NCBI RefSeq assembly: GCF_000321025.1
Contig: NZ_HE610718.1
Span: 525,286 to 589,285 of the forward strand
DNA: 64,000 bases
Source: Peptoniphilus senegalensis JC140
Lineage (GTDB): Bacteria; Bacillota; Clostridia; Tissierellales; Peptoniphilaceae
Direction of reading: 5' to 3'
Part shown: positions 1 through 9,013 of the stretch, piece by piece
How the letters are laid out: every line of letters starts with the position of its first letter
Numbering within the stretch: position 1 is the stretch's first letter
Position numbers and translations under genes: made by a program
The notes under the pieces: generated by a model
Told to the model about the DNA's origin: nothing
What the model saw: only the letters and a program-made list of their open reading frames with translations
Database searches by the model: none

Positions 1-1241
1 GTTGCCTCTTCGCCAAGGCCCTTTCCTATTACTGGTATAAGTCTAACGGCAGTAGTCTTTTGATTTATAATACCAATCATTGCTTCGTCTGCAATTATAG
101 CTGCAAGTGTTGATGCTTTCGTGTCTCCTGGAATTGCTATCATATCGAGACCAACTGAGCATACACAAGTCATTGCTTCAAGCTTATCTAGTCCAATGTG
201 ACCATCTCTTGCCGCTGCTATCATGCCTTCGTCTTCACTTACAGGTATGAAGGCACCAGAAAGTCCGCCAACATGATCAGATGCCATGATACCACCCTTT
301 TTCACAGCGTCATTTAACATGGCAAGGGCAGCAGTAGTTCCATGTCCACCAGCAAATTCTACTCCAATTTCTTCTAAAATTCTTGCAACTGAGTCGCCAA
401 TAGCTGGTGTTGGGGCAAGAGATAAATCAATTGTGCCAAAGGGAACTCCCACTCTATTTGCAACCTCTGTACCGATTAATTCTCCAAGTCTTGTTATTTT
501 AAAGGCTGTCTTTTTAATAGTTTCTGAAACTACATCAAAGCTTTCTCCCTTAACTTTTTCTAGGGCATACTTAACTACACCTGGACCAGAAACTCCAACG
601 TGAAGGACTACATCCCCCATGCCAACTCCGTGAAAAGCTCCTGCCATAAAGGGATTATCTTCCACTGCATTTGCAAAGACAACGAGTTTTGCACAACCAA
701 TGGAGTCTGCATCCTTAGTGTTTTTTGCAGTCTCAAGAATTTTTTCTCCCATTAGCTTAACTGCGTCCATGTTTAGACCTTTTTTTGTTGTTCCAACATT
801 TACTGATGAACAAACTTTTTCTGTCTCAGCAAGTGCTCTAGGAATTGAATTTATTAAAATTTCATCAGCTGGAGTCATTTCTCCATGAACTAGGGCAGAA
901 AAACCACCTATGAAGTCAACACCAATTTCCTTAGCAGCCTTGTCAAGAGCCTTGGCAAATTTAGTGTAGTCTTTTTCCTCAGTTGCTCCAGCAATAAGTG
1001 CAATAGGTGTAACAGAAACTCTCTTGTTTACAATTTCTACTCCATATTTTTTGCCTATTTCATTTGCATACTCAACTAAATTTTTTCCATATTTAATAAT
1101 TTTATTGTAAATTTTTTCGCAAGCTATATCTGCATCTTTATCTATACAGTCTAAAAGTGATATGCCAAGAGTTACAGTCCTAATGTCTAAGTTCTCTTGG
1201 TCAAGCATCCTAACTGTCTCTAAAATTCTTTTTTTATCCAT
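1..1241 (-). CDS. UPF0210 (DUF711/PFL-like) family protein, 3' end off the window
   Basis: The minus-strand frame is open from an ATG at 1241 to the window edge (413 codons), so the C-terminus is missing. The translation begins [13 protein letters not shown] and contains glycine-rich stretches such as [17 protein letters not shown] and [16 protein letters not shown] that are typical of the UPF0210/DUF711 family, whose full length is about 450 residues. Biochemical function is not established; the family is related to the glycyl-radical PFL fold by name only. A GGAG ribosome binding site sits before the ATG, and the ACT-domain gene ends 9 bases upstream, so the two are an operon. This ACT-UPF0210 pairing is common in Firmicutes and suggests that the ACT protein senses a ligand for its partner (inference). 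Confidence 0.85.
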   Translation of the reverse strand, partial: MDKKRILETVRMLDQENLDIRTVTLGISLLDCIDKDADIACEKIYNKIIKYGKNLVEYANEIGKKYGVEIVNKRVSVTPIALIAGATEEKDYTKFAKALDKAAKEIGVDFIGGFSALVHGEMTPADEILINSIPRALAETEKVCSSVNVGTTKKGLNMDAVKLMGEKILETAKNTKDADSIGCAKLVVFANAVEDNPFMAGAFHGVGMGDVVLHVGVSGPGVVKYALEKVKGESFDVVSETIKKTAFKITRLGELIGTEVANRVGVPFGTIDLSLAPTPAIGDSVARILEEIGVEFAGGHGTTAALAMLNDAVKKGGIMASDHVGGLSGAFIPVSEDEGMIAAARDGHIGLDKLEAMTCVCSVGLDMIAIPGDTKASTLAAIIADEAMIGIINQKTTAVRLIPVIGKGLGEEA

Positions 1242-1250
1242 AGTAGCTCC

Positions 1251-1520
1251 TTAAATTTGGTGCATCTTGTCAAAGATACCTGTGTGTTGAACTCTAATAG
1301 AAAGGTCTAGTTCTTCGCCAAGCTTTTCGTAGGCATCTACAACTTCTTGGAACTCAACGTTCATCTTCGTTAAATCAACCATTACAATCATTGTAAAATA
1401 GCCATCTAAAATTGTTTGAGTAATATCAACAATATTTAGATCAAACTCCACCATCTTCTTTACTACTTCATATACAATACCGATTTTGTCACTACCAATA
1501 ACAGTTATTACAGCTCTCAT
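1251..1520 (-). CDS. ACT domain protein (UPF0237 family)
   Basis: An 89-residue protein that is a single ACT domain, starting MRAVITVIGSDKIGIVYEV. The first strand and the GxDKxGIV turn are the usual ligand-binding signature of free-standing ACT proteins. ACT domains bind amino acids or other small regulators; the ligand here is unknown. It is the first gene of a two-gene operon with the UPF0210 protein. An extended -10 element lies upstream, giving a short leader with a GGGGGAT ribosome binding site. Confidence 0.85.
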   Translation of the reverse strand: MRAVITVIGSDKIGIVYEVVKKMVEFDLNIVDITQTILDGYFTMIVMVDLTKMNVEFQEVVDAYEKLGEELDLSIRVQHTGIFDKMHQI

Positions 1521-1548
1521 AGCATCCCCCTTATTTAAAATTACAATT

Positions 1549-1557
1549 ATTATACCA
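1549..1557 (-). promoter_or_regulatory. Extended -10 promoter element of the ACT/UPF0210 operon
   Basis: Read on the minus strand this is TGGTATAAT, a perfect -10 with the TGn extension, about 30 bases before the ACT start codon. No strong -35 is seen. Confidence 0.5.
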
Positions 1558-1587
1558 TAACTTAATGTATTAATAATCTCTTTATGC

Positions 1588-1616
1588 TTGTAACTTCCTT
1601 TACTTTATTATATTAT
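1588..1616 (+). promoter_or_regulatory. Putative promoter of the lipoprotein gene
   Basis: TTGTAA (1588-1593) and TATTAT (1611-1616) are separated by 17 bases and sit 20 bases before the ATG at 1636, which is preceded by AGGGGG. The spacing is ideal and the hexamers are 4/6 and 5/6 matches. Confidence 0.45.
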
Positions 1617-1635
1617 AAGGCAAAAGGGGGATAAT

Positions 1636-2703
1636 ATGAAAAATTTTAAAATTATTATAATTTCTCTTCTTGCAATTTTACTTTTAACAGCTTGTGGCAA
1701 AAATAAAAATTCTAATCAAGAAGTTGCTGAAAAAAATAAAGTTGAAGAAAAGGAAAAAGCAAACGAAGCAGATATAAAACTTTTTATTGCTAGAGAAAAT
1801 CTTGGAGAGTCCAGTGAAAAATTTCCTCTCGCAGAAATCCTTGGCGACTTAAATTTAGATGACTATGAAAGAATTTTTAAGGGCGCAAACTTTACTGATA
1901 AGGAAATTGAAAAGAAAGAAAATAAGTCTGGCGATGTCATAATTTCATCTGATGGTAGAGAAATAAAACTTGCAGCTGTATATAAGGATAAGGTTTTTGA
2001 AAATGAAGAAATTAATGATAAAAATTCAAAATTAATTGAGTCAAATAATTCTTTAAGAAAAAAGGCTTTAACTTTACTGCTTTCAAATAAAATGCGCCAA
2101 GTTGAAACAATGAATAATCCTGGAGAGTACAGAACTTATTATCCAAATTTAGTAAAGGACTTTTTTGAAGATGGCAAATTAATTTTTCTAGCATCTGTTA
2201 ATAATGCAAATTATTCTTACAAAGATGGAATCTTTAATCAAGATTCAGGCTATCTTATTCCCATGGAATTTCAATATATTTTAGATGAAGATAAAAATTT
2301 TGTCTTTGATAAAAAAATAGAGGCAGAAGATGGATCAAAGAATGGTCCTTCTATTGAAAAAATGGCTCGTGGTGATAAGATGACCTTTGATAACTTGCTG
2401 CTTGCCAATATAAATAAGGAAATTTATGACAGCTTAATGGAAGATTTATTTTATGTCGCAAAAGAAAAGGGCTTAAAGGACTTTACTCACAAGCTAGAAG
2501 AAATTCCTGGCTACGAAAAAGATGTAGTCTACATTGAAAATGGACCAAGACACATTGATGGCACAGTTGAAATTGCAAAGAAAAAGGATTACGAAGAGGC
2601 AAAAAATAATTTTGGAAAAGAAAACTGGTCTTATTGTGAAGGTATAATTTATCACAAGGACACTGGCATTGCTGTAAAAGGCATAATTGATTATTTCGAA
2701 TAA
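1636..2703 (+). CDS. Putative lipoprotein of unknown function
   Basis: A 355-residue protein with a type II signal peptide: a positively charged start, a hydrophobic stretch and the lipobox LTACG with Cys about residue 20. It should therefore be anchored to the outer face of the membrane. A lysine/glutamate-rich linker follows (residues about 22-45), then a soluble domain I cannot assign. The body carries alternating hydrophobic and charged segments and aromatic-rich stretches (YRTYYPN, NYSYKDG). The gene stands alone between a divergent ACT operon and a convergent hydrolase, with its own promoter and terminator. RsiV-like or DUF-type lipoproteins are possible relatives, but no motif supports that. 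Confidence 0.8.
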   Translation: MKNFKIIIISLLAILLLTACGKNKNSNQEVAEKNKVEEKEKANEADIKLFIARENLGESSEKFPLAEILGDLNLDDYERIFKGANFTDKEIEKKENKSGDVIISSDGREIKLAAVYKDKVFENEEINDKNSKLIESNNSLRKKALTLLLSNKMRQVETMNNPGEYRTYYPNLVKDFFEDGKLIFLASVNNANYSYKDGIFNQDSGYLIPMEFQYILDEDKNFVFDKKIEAEDGSKNGPSIEKMARGDKMTFDNLLLANINKEIYDSLMEDLFYVAKEKGLKDFTHKLEEIPGYEKDVVYIENGPRHIDGTVEIAKKKDYEEAKNNFGKENWSYCEGIIYHKDTGIAVKGIIDYFE

Positions 2704-2714
2704 AATTTTTTATG

Positions 2715-2751
2715 AAAAATCCCTTGCTAAAAATCTAGCAAGGGTATTTTT
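2715..2751. terminator. Bidirectional rho-independent terminator
   Basis: CCCTTGCT (2721-2728) pairs with AGCAAGGG (2737-2744) around an 8-base loop. A T-rich tail follows and an A-rich tract precedes it, so it can serve both the lipoprotein gene and the convergent hydrolase gene. Confidence 0.75.
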
Positions 2752-2775
2752 GTCTTCCTGTGAATTTTTTTATTT

Positions 2776-3510
2776 TTATTTGCAAGCCTCGATGAATTTT
2801 TTAAAGATTAAATTCATTTCATCGTCATCATACATCATCTCTGGATGCCACTGTACCGCTAGAGCAAATTTTTTGTCCTCAAGGTAAACTGCCTCAATTA
2901 ATCCTTCTTCTGAAAGTGCCGCTTTTTTTAGACCTTTTCCAAGTTCGTTTATGCCTTGGTGGTGGTAGGAGTTTGTCCAAATTTCATCTCTCTTAAATAT
3001 TTCATAAAGTGGAGAGTCCTTTACAATATTTAATGAATGTGACGGCTCATTTCTAAGTGAGTTACTCATAGAGTGTGCAGGAAAACCTGCTGAAGGCAAG
3101 TCTTGATGAATTGTTCCTCCAAGTGTAATATTTAAAACTTGAAGACCTCTGCAAATTCCAAGTATAGGTATGTCCTTTTCAAGGGCATATTGTGTCATAA
3201 AAATTTCTTGGTGGTCTCTTATATTGTCAAAGTTCCCGGCTTTTCCGCTATTTCTTTCATTATAAGTTCTTGGATTTACATCGTGACCACCGGATAATAA
3301 AAGTCCGTCAACTTTATCCAATACAAGACTCATATCTTCCATACTTTTTATATTTGGTATTAAGATTGGCACGCCGCCATTTCTTTCAACTGCCCTAATA
3401 TAATCTGCTGCAACAAGTTGCCACTCTTGACCTTCAACTCCAATTTGTCCAACATCATTTTGAGAAATATCTCTAAGTGAGTTAATAGAAATTCCTATAA
3501 TTGGTTTCAT
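2776..3510 (-). CDS. Gamma-glutamyl-gamma-aminobutyrate hydrolase family protein (peptidase C26)
   Basis: A 244-residue class-I glutamine amidotransferase-fold hydrolase. The nucleophile elbow GICRGLQVLN, the oxyanion region LLLSGGHDVNP, the HHQGIN segment and the catalytic His-Glu pair in VQWHPEM are all visible and in order. PuuD and its relatives cleave gamma-glutamyl amides; Firmicute paralogues are usually annotated without a known substrate, and nothing nearby (no puuABC-like genes) identifies it. It is monocistronic, diverges from the MATE gene, and shares a terminator with the upstream lipoprotein gene. Confidence 0.88.
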   Translation of the reverse strand: MKPIIGISINSLRDISQNDVGQIGVEGQEWQLVAADYIRAVERNGGVPILIPNIKSMEDMSLVLDKVDGLLLSGGHDVNPRTYNERNSGKAGNFDNIRDHQEIFMTQYALEKDIPILGICRGLQVLNITLGGTIHQDLPSAGFPAHSMSNSLRNEPSHSLNIVKDSPLYEIFKRDEIWTNSYHHQGINELGKGLKKAALSEEGLIEAVYLEDKKFALAVQWHPEMMYDDDEMNLIFKKFIEACK

Positions 3511-3593
3511 AATCTTCCTCCCAAAGTTTTATATTTTCATTATATCAAATAGAACTGCAAATTGATAATACATAAAGTTCTATGTTGCCTTTC

Positions 3594-3622
3594 TTGACTA
3601 AAAAATATGGCTGATATATAAT
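3594..3622 (+). promoter_or_regulatory. Promoter of the MATE transporter gene
   Basis: TTGACT at 3594-3599 and TATAAT at 3617-3622 are separated by exactly 17 bases. The ATG at 3643 follows an AGAGGTG ribosome binding site. Confidence 0.7.
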
Positions 3623-3642
3623 TTATTGACTAGAGGTGTTAT

Positions 3643-4965
3643 ATGAACTTAAAGAGACAATTTTTTAAATTTGTTATACCATCAATAATTGCTATGTGGG
3701 TCTTCTCAATTTACACAATTGTAGACGGCTTTTTTGTAGCAAACTTTGCTGGCGAATTAGAATTATCAGCTGTTACAATAGTTATTCCCTATGTAAACTT
3801 TCTCTTTGCCATTGCCATAATAACTGGAGTCGGTTCTCAAACCATTATTGGAATAGAGCTTGGCAAGGGAAATAAAGACGAGGCAAATAAAGTTTTTACT
3901 TTTATAATCATATTTATACTTGCCTTTACTGCTATTCTTGCCGCCCTTGCACTAATTTTTATGGATAAAATAATTTTATTCTTGGGAGCAAATTCAACTT
4001 TATTTCCACTGTCTCACCAATATTTATCTGTAATTGTATTTTTCTCGCCTTTTTATATAATTTCCTATGCCTTTGAAGTTTTGGTAAAGGTAGATGGCTT
4101 TCCTAGAACTGCAATAATAGGTGCAGTCTCTGCTTGCCTAACAAATATTATCTTGGATTATATTTTAATCGACAAATTTCACATGGGAGTTAGAGGAGCT
4201 GCCCTTGCAACAGGCATTGCACAATTTTTATCTTGCGTCATTTTTTTCCTTCACTTTAGAGCTGCCAAGGGCTACCTTCGCTTTGTGAAAATTAAAATGA
4301 CTGTAAAAGAAATTTTATCTTATTTAAAGACAACTATAGCCTATGGCTTTGGCGAATTTATATCTGAACTTAACACAGCAACTTTTGTCTTTATCTATAA
4401 TTTATTCATAATAAAATATATCTCACCAGAATTTTTGTCTGCCTATGCAGTTATAAATTACTTGTCTGTCTTTGCAAACTCAACCTTCCAAGGAGTTTGC
4501 CACGGCACACTCCCTCTTCTATCCTACTATCATGGCTCAGAAGAGAGAGATAAGAGTCTAAAAATAATAAAAATGAGTTTTATCTTTATCTCTATAATTT
4601 CAATAATAATGTATACAATTTCTTATTTCGGTGCAGAAAAATTATTTAATATGTTCTTGGAAAATAAAACTATGATTTCATCTTCCATTAGACCACTTAG
4701 ACTTTATGCCTTGATGTTCTTCTTGGCAGGCCATAACTTATTTATAGCGTCATTTTCTTCAGCTATCGGAAACCCAAAATATTCAATCGTCATTAATATA
4801 ATGAGAGGTTCAATTGCCCTCTTTCTTTCCATTTACCTATGTGTAAAACTTTTTGGCGCAAGTTATCTGTTCTTGGGAGCCTTTATATCTGAAATAATAG
4901 TATTTATAATAGCCCTATACTCTTTAAAGAAAATGACAAAAAAACCTAAATTGCAAAGAATTTAA
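3643..4965 (+). CDS. MATE family efflux transporter
   Basis: A 440-residue integral membrane protein with about 12 hydrophobic segments in two homologous halves, matching the MatE architecture. The N-terminal half begins with a helix followed by IVDGFFVANFAG, the usual first-helix signature of MATE proteins. These transporters expel cationic drugs or metabolites using a sodium or proton gradient; the substrate cannot be inferred. The gene has its own promoter and a strong terminator directly after the stop. Confidence 0.9.
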   Translation: MNLKRQFFKFVIPSIIAMWVFSIYTIVDGFFVANFAGELELSAVTIVIPYVNFLFAIAIITGVGSQTIIGIELGKGNKDEANKVFTFIIIFILAFTAILAALALIFMDKIILFLGANSTLFPLSHQYLSVIVFFSPFYIISYAFEVLVKVDGFPRTAIIGAVSACLTNIILDYILIDKFHMGVRGAALATGIAQFLSCVIFFLHFRAAKGYLRFVKIKMTVKEILSYLKTTIAYGFGEFISELNTATFVFIYNLFIIKYISPEFLSAYAVINYLSVFANSTFQGVCHGTLPLLSYYHGSEERDKSLKIIKMSFIFISIISIIMYTISYFGAEKLFNMFLENKTMISSSIRPLRLYALMFFLAGHNLFIASFSSAIGNPKYSIVINIMRGSIALFLSIYLCVKLFGASYLFLGAFISEIIVFIIALYSLKKMTKKPKLQRI

Positions 4966-5000
4966 AAAAGGAAGTCACTTTTATTTTGACTTCCTCTTTT
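4965..5000. terminator. Bidirectional terminator between MATE and degV genes
   Basis: AGGAAGTCA (4969-4977) pairs perfectly with TGACTTCCT (4987-4995). A run of T follows on the plus strand and a run of A precedes it, giving a T-tail for the minus-strand selD-degV operon as well. Confidence 0.8.
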
Positions 5001-5030
5001 TCCATCTTTTAAGTTTATTTTCTATTATTT

Positions 5031-5909
5031 TTAGTCCAAATATTTTTTAAATTCCTCAGGAATATTTTCTGTGAGGTATCCCAATCCACAAATATCTGGT
5101 CCTACATGAGCTGCTATTGTTTGTCCTATTTCAAGCGGCAAAAATTTGTGGTAGCCTTCCTCTTCCAATTTAGAAATCAATGGCTTTAAAATTTCTTTGT
5201 CATCTGCATAAACTGGAAAGACTCTGTCACTTCCATCTGATATAGACTTTTCAGAAATAATTTCCATCATTCTCTTATAGGATTTATTTTTCCCACGAAC
5301 AACTTCTGACACAAAAAGTTTTCCCTCTTCATCAACTTCAAGAATTGGCAAAATGTTTAGGACGCTTGATATTCTTGCCTTGGTCCTAGAGACTCTTCCC
5401 CCTTCATAGAGATATTTTAGGTCAAAAACTGTAAAGATATGCTTGGTATTTTTAACTAGAAATTTTATCAGTTTCGTAACTTCTTCATAGCTTGCTCCAT
5501 TTTTTGCTGCGAGACCTGCAAAATATGTTATTTGACCAAATCCAACTGAAGCTGCAAGAGAGTCAATTACTTCTATTTTTACATCGTATTTTTCTTCAAT
5601 TTCCTTTTTTGCCATATAGGCATTTTGAAAAGTTCCACTAAGTCCTGATGAAAGTGTGATGCAAATAAAATTGGTTCCTTTACTTGCCAAATCTTCAAAT
5701 TTTTGCAAGTACTCATAATAAGTTATTTGACTTGTTTTGAAAAACTTGCCTTCTCTCATCTCTTTGTAAATTTCTTTGTTAGTCATTTCATCTGGCAAAT
5801 CTTCTCCATCTTGGTCTGTACTTTTTATTTTTAAAACTTCTATATCAAGTTCTTTTATTGTTTCTTTATCTAAATCACATGAAGAATCGGATATTATTTT
5901 AAAAGACAT
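5031..5909 (-). CDS. DegV family fatty-acid-binding protein
   Basis: A 292-residue DegV protein. The start MSFKIISDSSCDLDKE is the family hallmark, and the second half contains the EGGRVSR segment and a C-terminal GPDICGLGYL that line the lipid pocket. DegV/FakB proteins bind a fatty acid and present it to the kinase FakA; no fakA is in the window. It lies 16 bases after the cysteine desulfurase-like gene and is probably the last gene of the selD operon, although a functional link with selenium is not known. Confidence 0.9.
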   Translation of the reverse strand: MSFKIISDSSCDLDKETIKELDIEVLKIKSTDQDGEDLPDEMTNKEIYKEMREGKFFKTSQITYYEYLQKFEDLASKGTNFICITLSSGLSGTFQNAYMAKKEIEEKYDVKIEVIDSLAASVGFGQITYFAGLAAKNGASYEEVTKLIKFLVKNTKHIFTVFDLKYLYEGGRVSRTKARISSVLNILPILEVDEEGKLFVSEVVRGKNKSYKRMMEIISEKSISDGSDRVFPVYADDKEILKPLISKLEEEGYHKFLPLEIGQTIAAHVGPDICGLGYLTENIPEEFKKYLD

Positions 5910-5925
5910 TTGTCCCTCCTCTAGT

Positions 5926-7056
5926 CTACAGCATCTTTATAGTTTCTATTGTTTTATTTATTTCATCCTCGTTATTAAAGTAGGAAAGAGATAATCTCAC
6001 AATGCCCCTATTACTTGTCCCCACTCTCTCGTGGAAAAGTGGTGCACAGTGTATTCCTCCCCTTGAGGCAATTTTACTCATCTTATATAATTTTTCTGAG
6101 ATTTCTGACGAAACATAGTCCTTGTAGTTAAAGGAAACTATGCTTGAATCTTTTTCATTGCAATATAATTTTATTCCTGGAATTTCTTTTATCCCATAAA
6201 ATAATTTTCTTCTTAGGGCATGAATTTTTTCGGAAACTTTATCAATTCCTATCTCATCAATAAATTTTACCCCTGCACCTAGTGCAATAATTGAGTGAAA
6301 ATTAATTGTACCATATTCAAAAACATCAGGCATCTCAACAGGGTTAAATCTGTCAAAAGAATTTACTCCGCTGCCACCAGTAAAGACATTTTTAAATTTT
6401 TCGCCAGATAAATCTATTATTGCACCAGTGCCACTTGGTCCAAAGAGAGCCTTGTGACCTGTTAAGCAAAAAATTAGCCTTGGATATTTTCTCTCATTAA
6501 ATTTTATTTTAACAGTTCCTGCAGCTTGTGCTCCATCAACAATTAATAAAAGATCATGTTCTATTGCAAAGTCATAGATATAATCTAAATCTGTCACTGC
6601 TCCACTTACATTGGACTCTGCTGTTATAACTATTGCCCTTGTATTTTTCTTTAAGTCTTTCTCCAGTTCCTCTAATTTTAAATTGTAATTTTCATCAATA
6701 TCTATAAAAGAAAGCTCGACACCTCTATTTTCTAGTTGATAGAGAGGTCTTAGGACAGAGTTGTGCTCTGTAAGGCTTGTAATAATGTGGTCGCCCTTTT
6801 TAAATAGAGAAGACAAAACTAGATTTAAAGACGTTGTTATATTTGCTGTAAAGGCAATATTAAGCGGGTCTTCAAGACCAAAAAAATCTGCAAGAATATT
6901 GCGAACGTCATAAACTGCTTGGCTAGAATTTATAGCCTCATCATAAAATCCACGTGATGGATTGGAAAATTTCCTGCTGGCTATAGCATCATATAAAGTT
7001 TTTGAAACTACTTCTGGCTTTATAAGTGTAGTGGATGAATTATCTAGGTAAATCAT
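5926..7056 (-). CDS. Class V aminotransferase, cysteine-desulfurase-like (EF2568 type, selenium-associated)
   Basis: A PLP-dependent protein of 376 residues, starting MIYLDNSSTT. I chose the ATG at 7056 because its A overlaps the TGA of the DUF3343 gene (ATGA) and a GGAG site lies 5 bases upstream; an in-frame ATG 30 bases earlier has no such support. The PLP lysine lies in FCLTGHKALFGPSG and the catalytic Cys in GGIHCAPLFHERVGT, both as in NifS/SufS-like enzymes of the EF2568 subfamily. That subfamily co-occurs with selD and DUF3343 and is thought to provide or handle selenium or sulfur for labile selenium cofactors (known association, mechanism inferred). Confidence 0.85.
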   Translation of the reverse strand: MIYLDNSSTTLIKPEVVSKTLYDAIASRKFSNPSRGFYDEAINSSQAVYDVRNILADFFGLEDPLNIAFTANITTSLNLVLSSLFKKGDHIITSLTEHNSVLRPLYQLENRGVELSFIDIDENYNLKLEELEKDLKKNTRAIVITAESNVSGAVTDLDYIYDFAIEHDLLLIVDGAQAAGTVKIKFNERKYPRLIFCLTGHKALFGPSGTGAIIDLSGEKFKNVFTGGSGVNSFDRFNPVEMPDVFEYGTINFHSIIALGAGVKFIDEIGIDKVSEKIHALRRKLFYGIKEIPGIKLYCNEKDSSIVSFNYKDYVSSEISEKLYKMSKIASRGGIHCAPLFHERVGTSNRGIVRLSLSYFNNEDEINKTIETIKML

Positions 7057-7316
7057 TTTTCTCCAATCTTTACAATTTTTCTGCAAGAATTATCTTCTAT
7101 AAATTTATAAATACCCTTGGGATATATATTTTTCTCAAGAAGCAAGCTTTTTGCCAAGTCTAAATCGCCTTCTAGCTTAACAGAAAATCCACAGCCCTTG
7201 GAAAGCTCTTCAGGTACTGGAATTACTCTTGCGGATAATTTGTTTTTTCGAATAACTCTCTCTGCCTTAATTGCTTTGTTAGAAGAATCAAAGGTCAAAA
7301 GAAAATATTCTAGCAT
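7053..7316 (-). CDS. DUF3343 small protein of the selenium cluster
   Basis: An 87-residue DUF3343 protein. The region VIPVPEELSKGCGFSVK carries the conserved GCG cysteine motif of the family, with another Cys in the C-terminal part (NSCRK). The family is a proposed sulfur/selenium carrier found next to selD and the desulfurase-like gene. It overlaps yedF upstream by 7 bases and the desulfurase gene downstream by 4, so the three are tightly translationally coupled. Confidence 0.85.
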   Translation of the reverse strand: MLEYFLLTFDSSNKAIKAERVIRKNKLSARVIPVPEELSKGCGFSVKLEGDLDLAKSLLLEKNIYPKGIYKFIEDNSCRKIVKIGEK

Positions 7317-7885
7317 GGTTTTACAACTCTATACTTGGTCATAATTTCACAAATTCTATACATATTTGTTATTTCTCCAATTTTAAGTTTGTCCTTTAAT
7401 TTATAATTTTCAAGGCAAAGTCCACAGGATAAAATTTCTGTTCCCTTTTCTTCTAATTTTTTAAAGTCTTCGATGGTTTTTTCATTTATTGTTGTTAAAT
7501 GAACTCCATGATTGTAGCACAAAATGTATTTAGGATGGCTGTCCTCTTCTGACAAAGCATAAGTGAAGGATTCCATTAATTTTTTTGAAAATTCTTCTTC
7601 GCCTACGCCAAGTTTGTCTGATGAAAAGATAACTACATATTCATCACTTACATCTTCAGATTTTTTTCCATATTCAGATTTTTTTAGGTGGACTTCGTAG
7701 TCAGTCTTTGAAATTTCAACTATGCTAGTTTCATAACCCAATTGGTCTGCCATCTTTTTTAGGTTTTCAGTTGCAACTTCATTATCGACTCTTACTAAAA
7801 CTTCTTCTAAATTGTTTTCACTAATTGCCCTCTTAGTCATAATTACTGGCCTTGGACAAGCATATCCTCTCGCATCAATTTCCAT
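7310..7885 (-). CDS. yedF: Sulfurtransferase-like selenium metabolism protein YedF
   Basis: A 191-residue two-domain protein. Residues 1-70 are a TusA/SirA-like domain with the CPRP motif (Cys10). Residues about 80-191 form a DsrE-like domain with a Cys pair in ILSCGLCLENY and a terminal VKPC. This fusion defines the selenium-associated YedF family. The start codon abuts the selD stop (TAAATG), so translation is likely coupled. Role: probable carrier of activated sulfur or selenium between the desulfurase-like enzyme and SelD (inference from genome context). Confidence 0.88.
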   Translation of the reverse strand: MEIDARGYACPRPVIMTKRAISENNLEEVLVRVDNEVATENLKKMADQLGYETSIVEISKTDYEVHLKKSEYGKKSEDVSDEYVVIFSSDKLGVGEEEFSKKLMESFTYALSEEDSHPKYILCYNHGVHLTTINEKTIEDFKKLEEKGTEILSCGLCLENYKLKDKLKIGEITNMYRICEIMTKYRVVKPC

Positions 7886-8905
7886 TTATATCACCTTAAA
7901 TTTTTTATTTTCTCTTGGTATTACGCGACCAACATAAAAAGCGGGAATTCCACTTTCTTTCATCTCATCTAAAATTTTTTCTGACTCATCTTTTTTTGCA
8001 GCAAAGAGAAGTCCACCCGATGTCTGTGGATCAAAGAGAACTTCCTCTAGGGAAAAGTCTTTAAAAGTAAACTCAACCTTATCTTCTAGTGCCCTTCTAT
8101 TTCTCTGTCCCCCTGCTGTAAATAAAAATTCACTGGCAGCTTCATAACTTCCAGACAAAAAATTTATTTGGTCAGCAAAAATTTCTACAGACTCATCAGT
8201 GCACTCATCAAGATGACCAAGTAGACCAAAACCCGTCACATCAGTGACAGAAGAAACTTTGTGTTTCTTTAAAATTTCTGCTGCATACTTGTTTAATGTA
8301 GTCATATTTTTTATTGCTTCTATGTAATTTTCTTCTGAGGTCATGCCCACTGAATAGGCACTCATAACAAGACTAACTCCAAGAGGCTTTGTCAGAATAA
8401 AATAGTCGCCCACTTCTGCCCCACTATTCTTCCAGATTTCATTGTTTTTAACAATGCCCGTTACGCATTGACCAAATTTTATTTTTCTGTCATGGATTGA
8501 ATGTCCACCTGTCACAGAAACTTCTGCTTCTCTACAAATATCTTCTGCTCCTCTTAAAATTTCCTTTAATATTTCAAGGTTTTCTCCTTCAGGGAAGCAA
8601 ACTATATTTAATGCAAACTTTGGCTCTGCTCCCATGGCATATATATCTGAAATTGCATTAGTGGCTGCAATTCTTCCAAAGTCATAGGGATTTTTTACCA
8701 TAGTAGAAAAAAAGTCCAAGCTCTCTACAAGGGAGATATCTTCATTTATTTTATATACACAGGCATCGTCTCTACCCTCAAAACCCACAGTAATTTCTTT
8801 TCTCTTGTAGGGCTTTAAGTCACTTAGTATGCCTGCCAAATCTTTTACGCCGATTTTCTCGTTGCATCCTCCACAAACTTCAAGCTCTAAATTAATTTCT
8901 GACAT
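7886..8905 (-). CDS. selD: Selenide, water dikinase (selenophosphate synthetase)
   Basis: A 339-residue enzyme that makes selenophosphate from selenide and ATP. The ATG at 8905 is chosen because GGTGAT lies just upstream; longer frames run through the promoter. The active-site segment is EVCGGCNEKIG (Cys11, Cys14, Lys17), the Cys form rather than a selenocysteine form. Metal/ATP residues are seen in GRDDACVYK, SLDFFSTMV and the glycine-rich VTGGHSIHD. It is the first gene of selD-yedF-DUF3343-desulfurase-degV. No selA, selB or tRNA-Sec is in the window, so the product may feed selenium-dependent molybdenum hydroxylases or 2-selenouridine as well as selenocysteine. Confidence 0.93.
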   Translation of the reverse strand: MSEINLELEVCGGCNEKIGVKDLAGILSDLKPYKRKEITVGFEGRDDACVYKINEDISLVESLDFFSTMVKNPYDFGRIAATNAISDIYAMGAEPKFALNIVCFPEGENLEILKEILRGAEDICREAEVSVTGGHSIHDRKIKFGQCVTGIVKNNEIWKNSGAEVGDYFILTKPLGVSLVMSAYSVGMTSEENYIEAIKNMTTLNKYAAEILKKHKVSSVTDVTGFGLLGHLDECTDESVEIFADQINFLSGSYEAASEFLFTAGGQRNRRALEDKVEFTFKDFSLEEVLFDPQTSGGLLFAAKKDESEKILDEMKESGIPAFYVGRVIPRENKKFKVI

Positions 8906-8921
8906 ATTATCACCATATAAT

Positions 8922-8930
8922 ATTATAGCA
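8922..8930 (-). promoter_or_regulatory. Extended -10 of the selD operon
   Basis: On the minus strand the sequence reads TGCTATAAT, an extended -10 about 17 bases before the selD ATG, so the leader would be only about 10 bases long. No good -35 is visible. Confidence 0.5.
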
Positions 8931-8979
8931 CAGTGACTATTTTTCTTATATTCTTTTATCAAAGTAAAAAGTCCAAGTC

Positions 8980-9007
8980 TTCACTTAAAATTATTATTTG
9001 CTATAAT
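8980..9007 (+). promoter_or_regulatory. tadA promoter placed so that the transcript would be leaderless
   Basis: TTCACT (8980-8985) and an extended -10 TGCTATAAT (8999-9007) are spaced 16 bases apart. The tadA ATG is at 9014, only 6 bases after the -10, so the usual initiation point falls on or beside the A of the ATG. No Shine-Dalgarno sequence is present. Confidence 0.5.
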
Positions 9008-9013
9008 ATTTTT

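Noticed and set aside
7886-8962. SelD as a selenocysteine-containing protein or with an upstream start at 8962
   Set aside because: The active-site positions are Cys codons with no in-frame TGA, and the longer frame would cross the promoter; GGTGAT marks the ATG at 8905.
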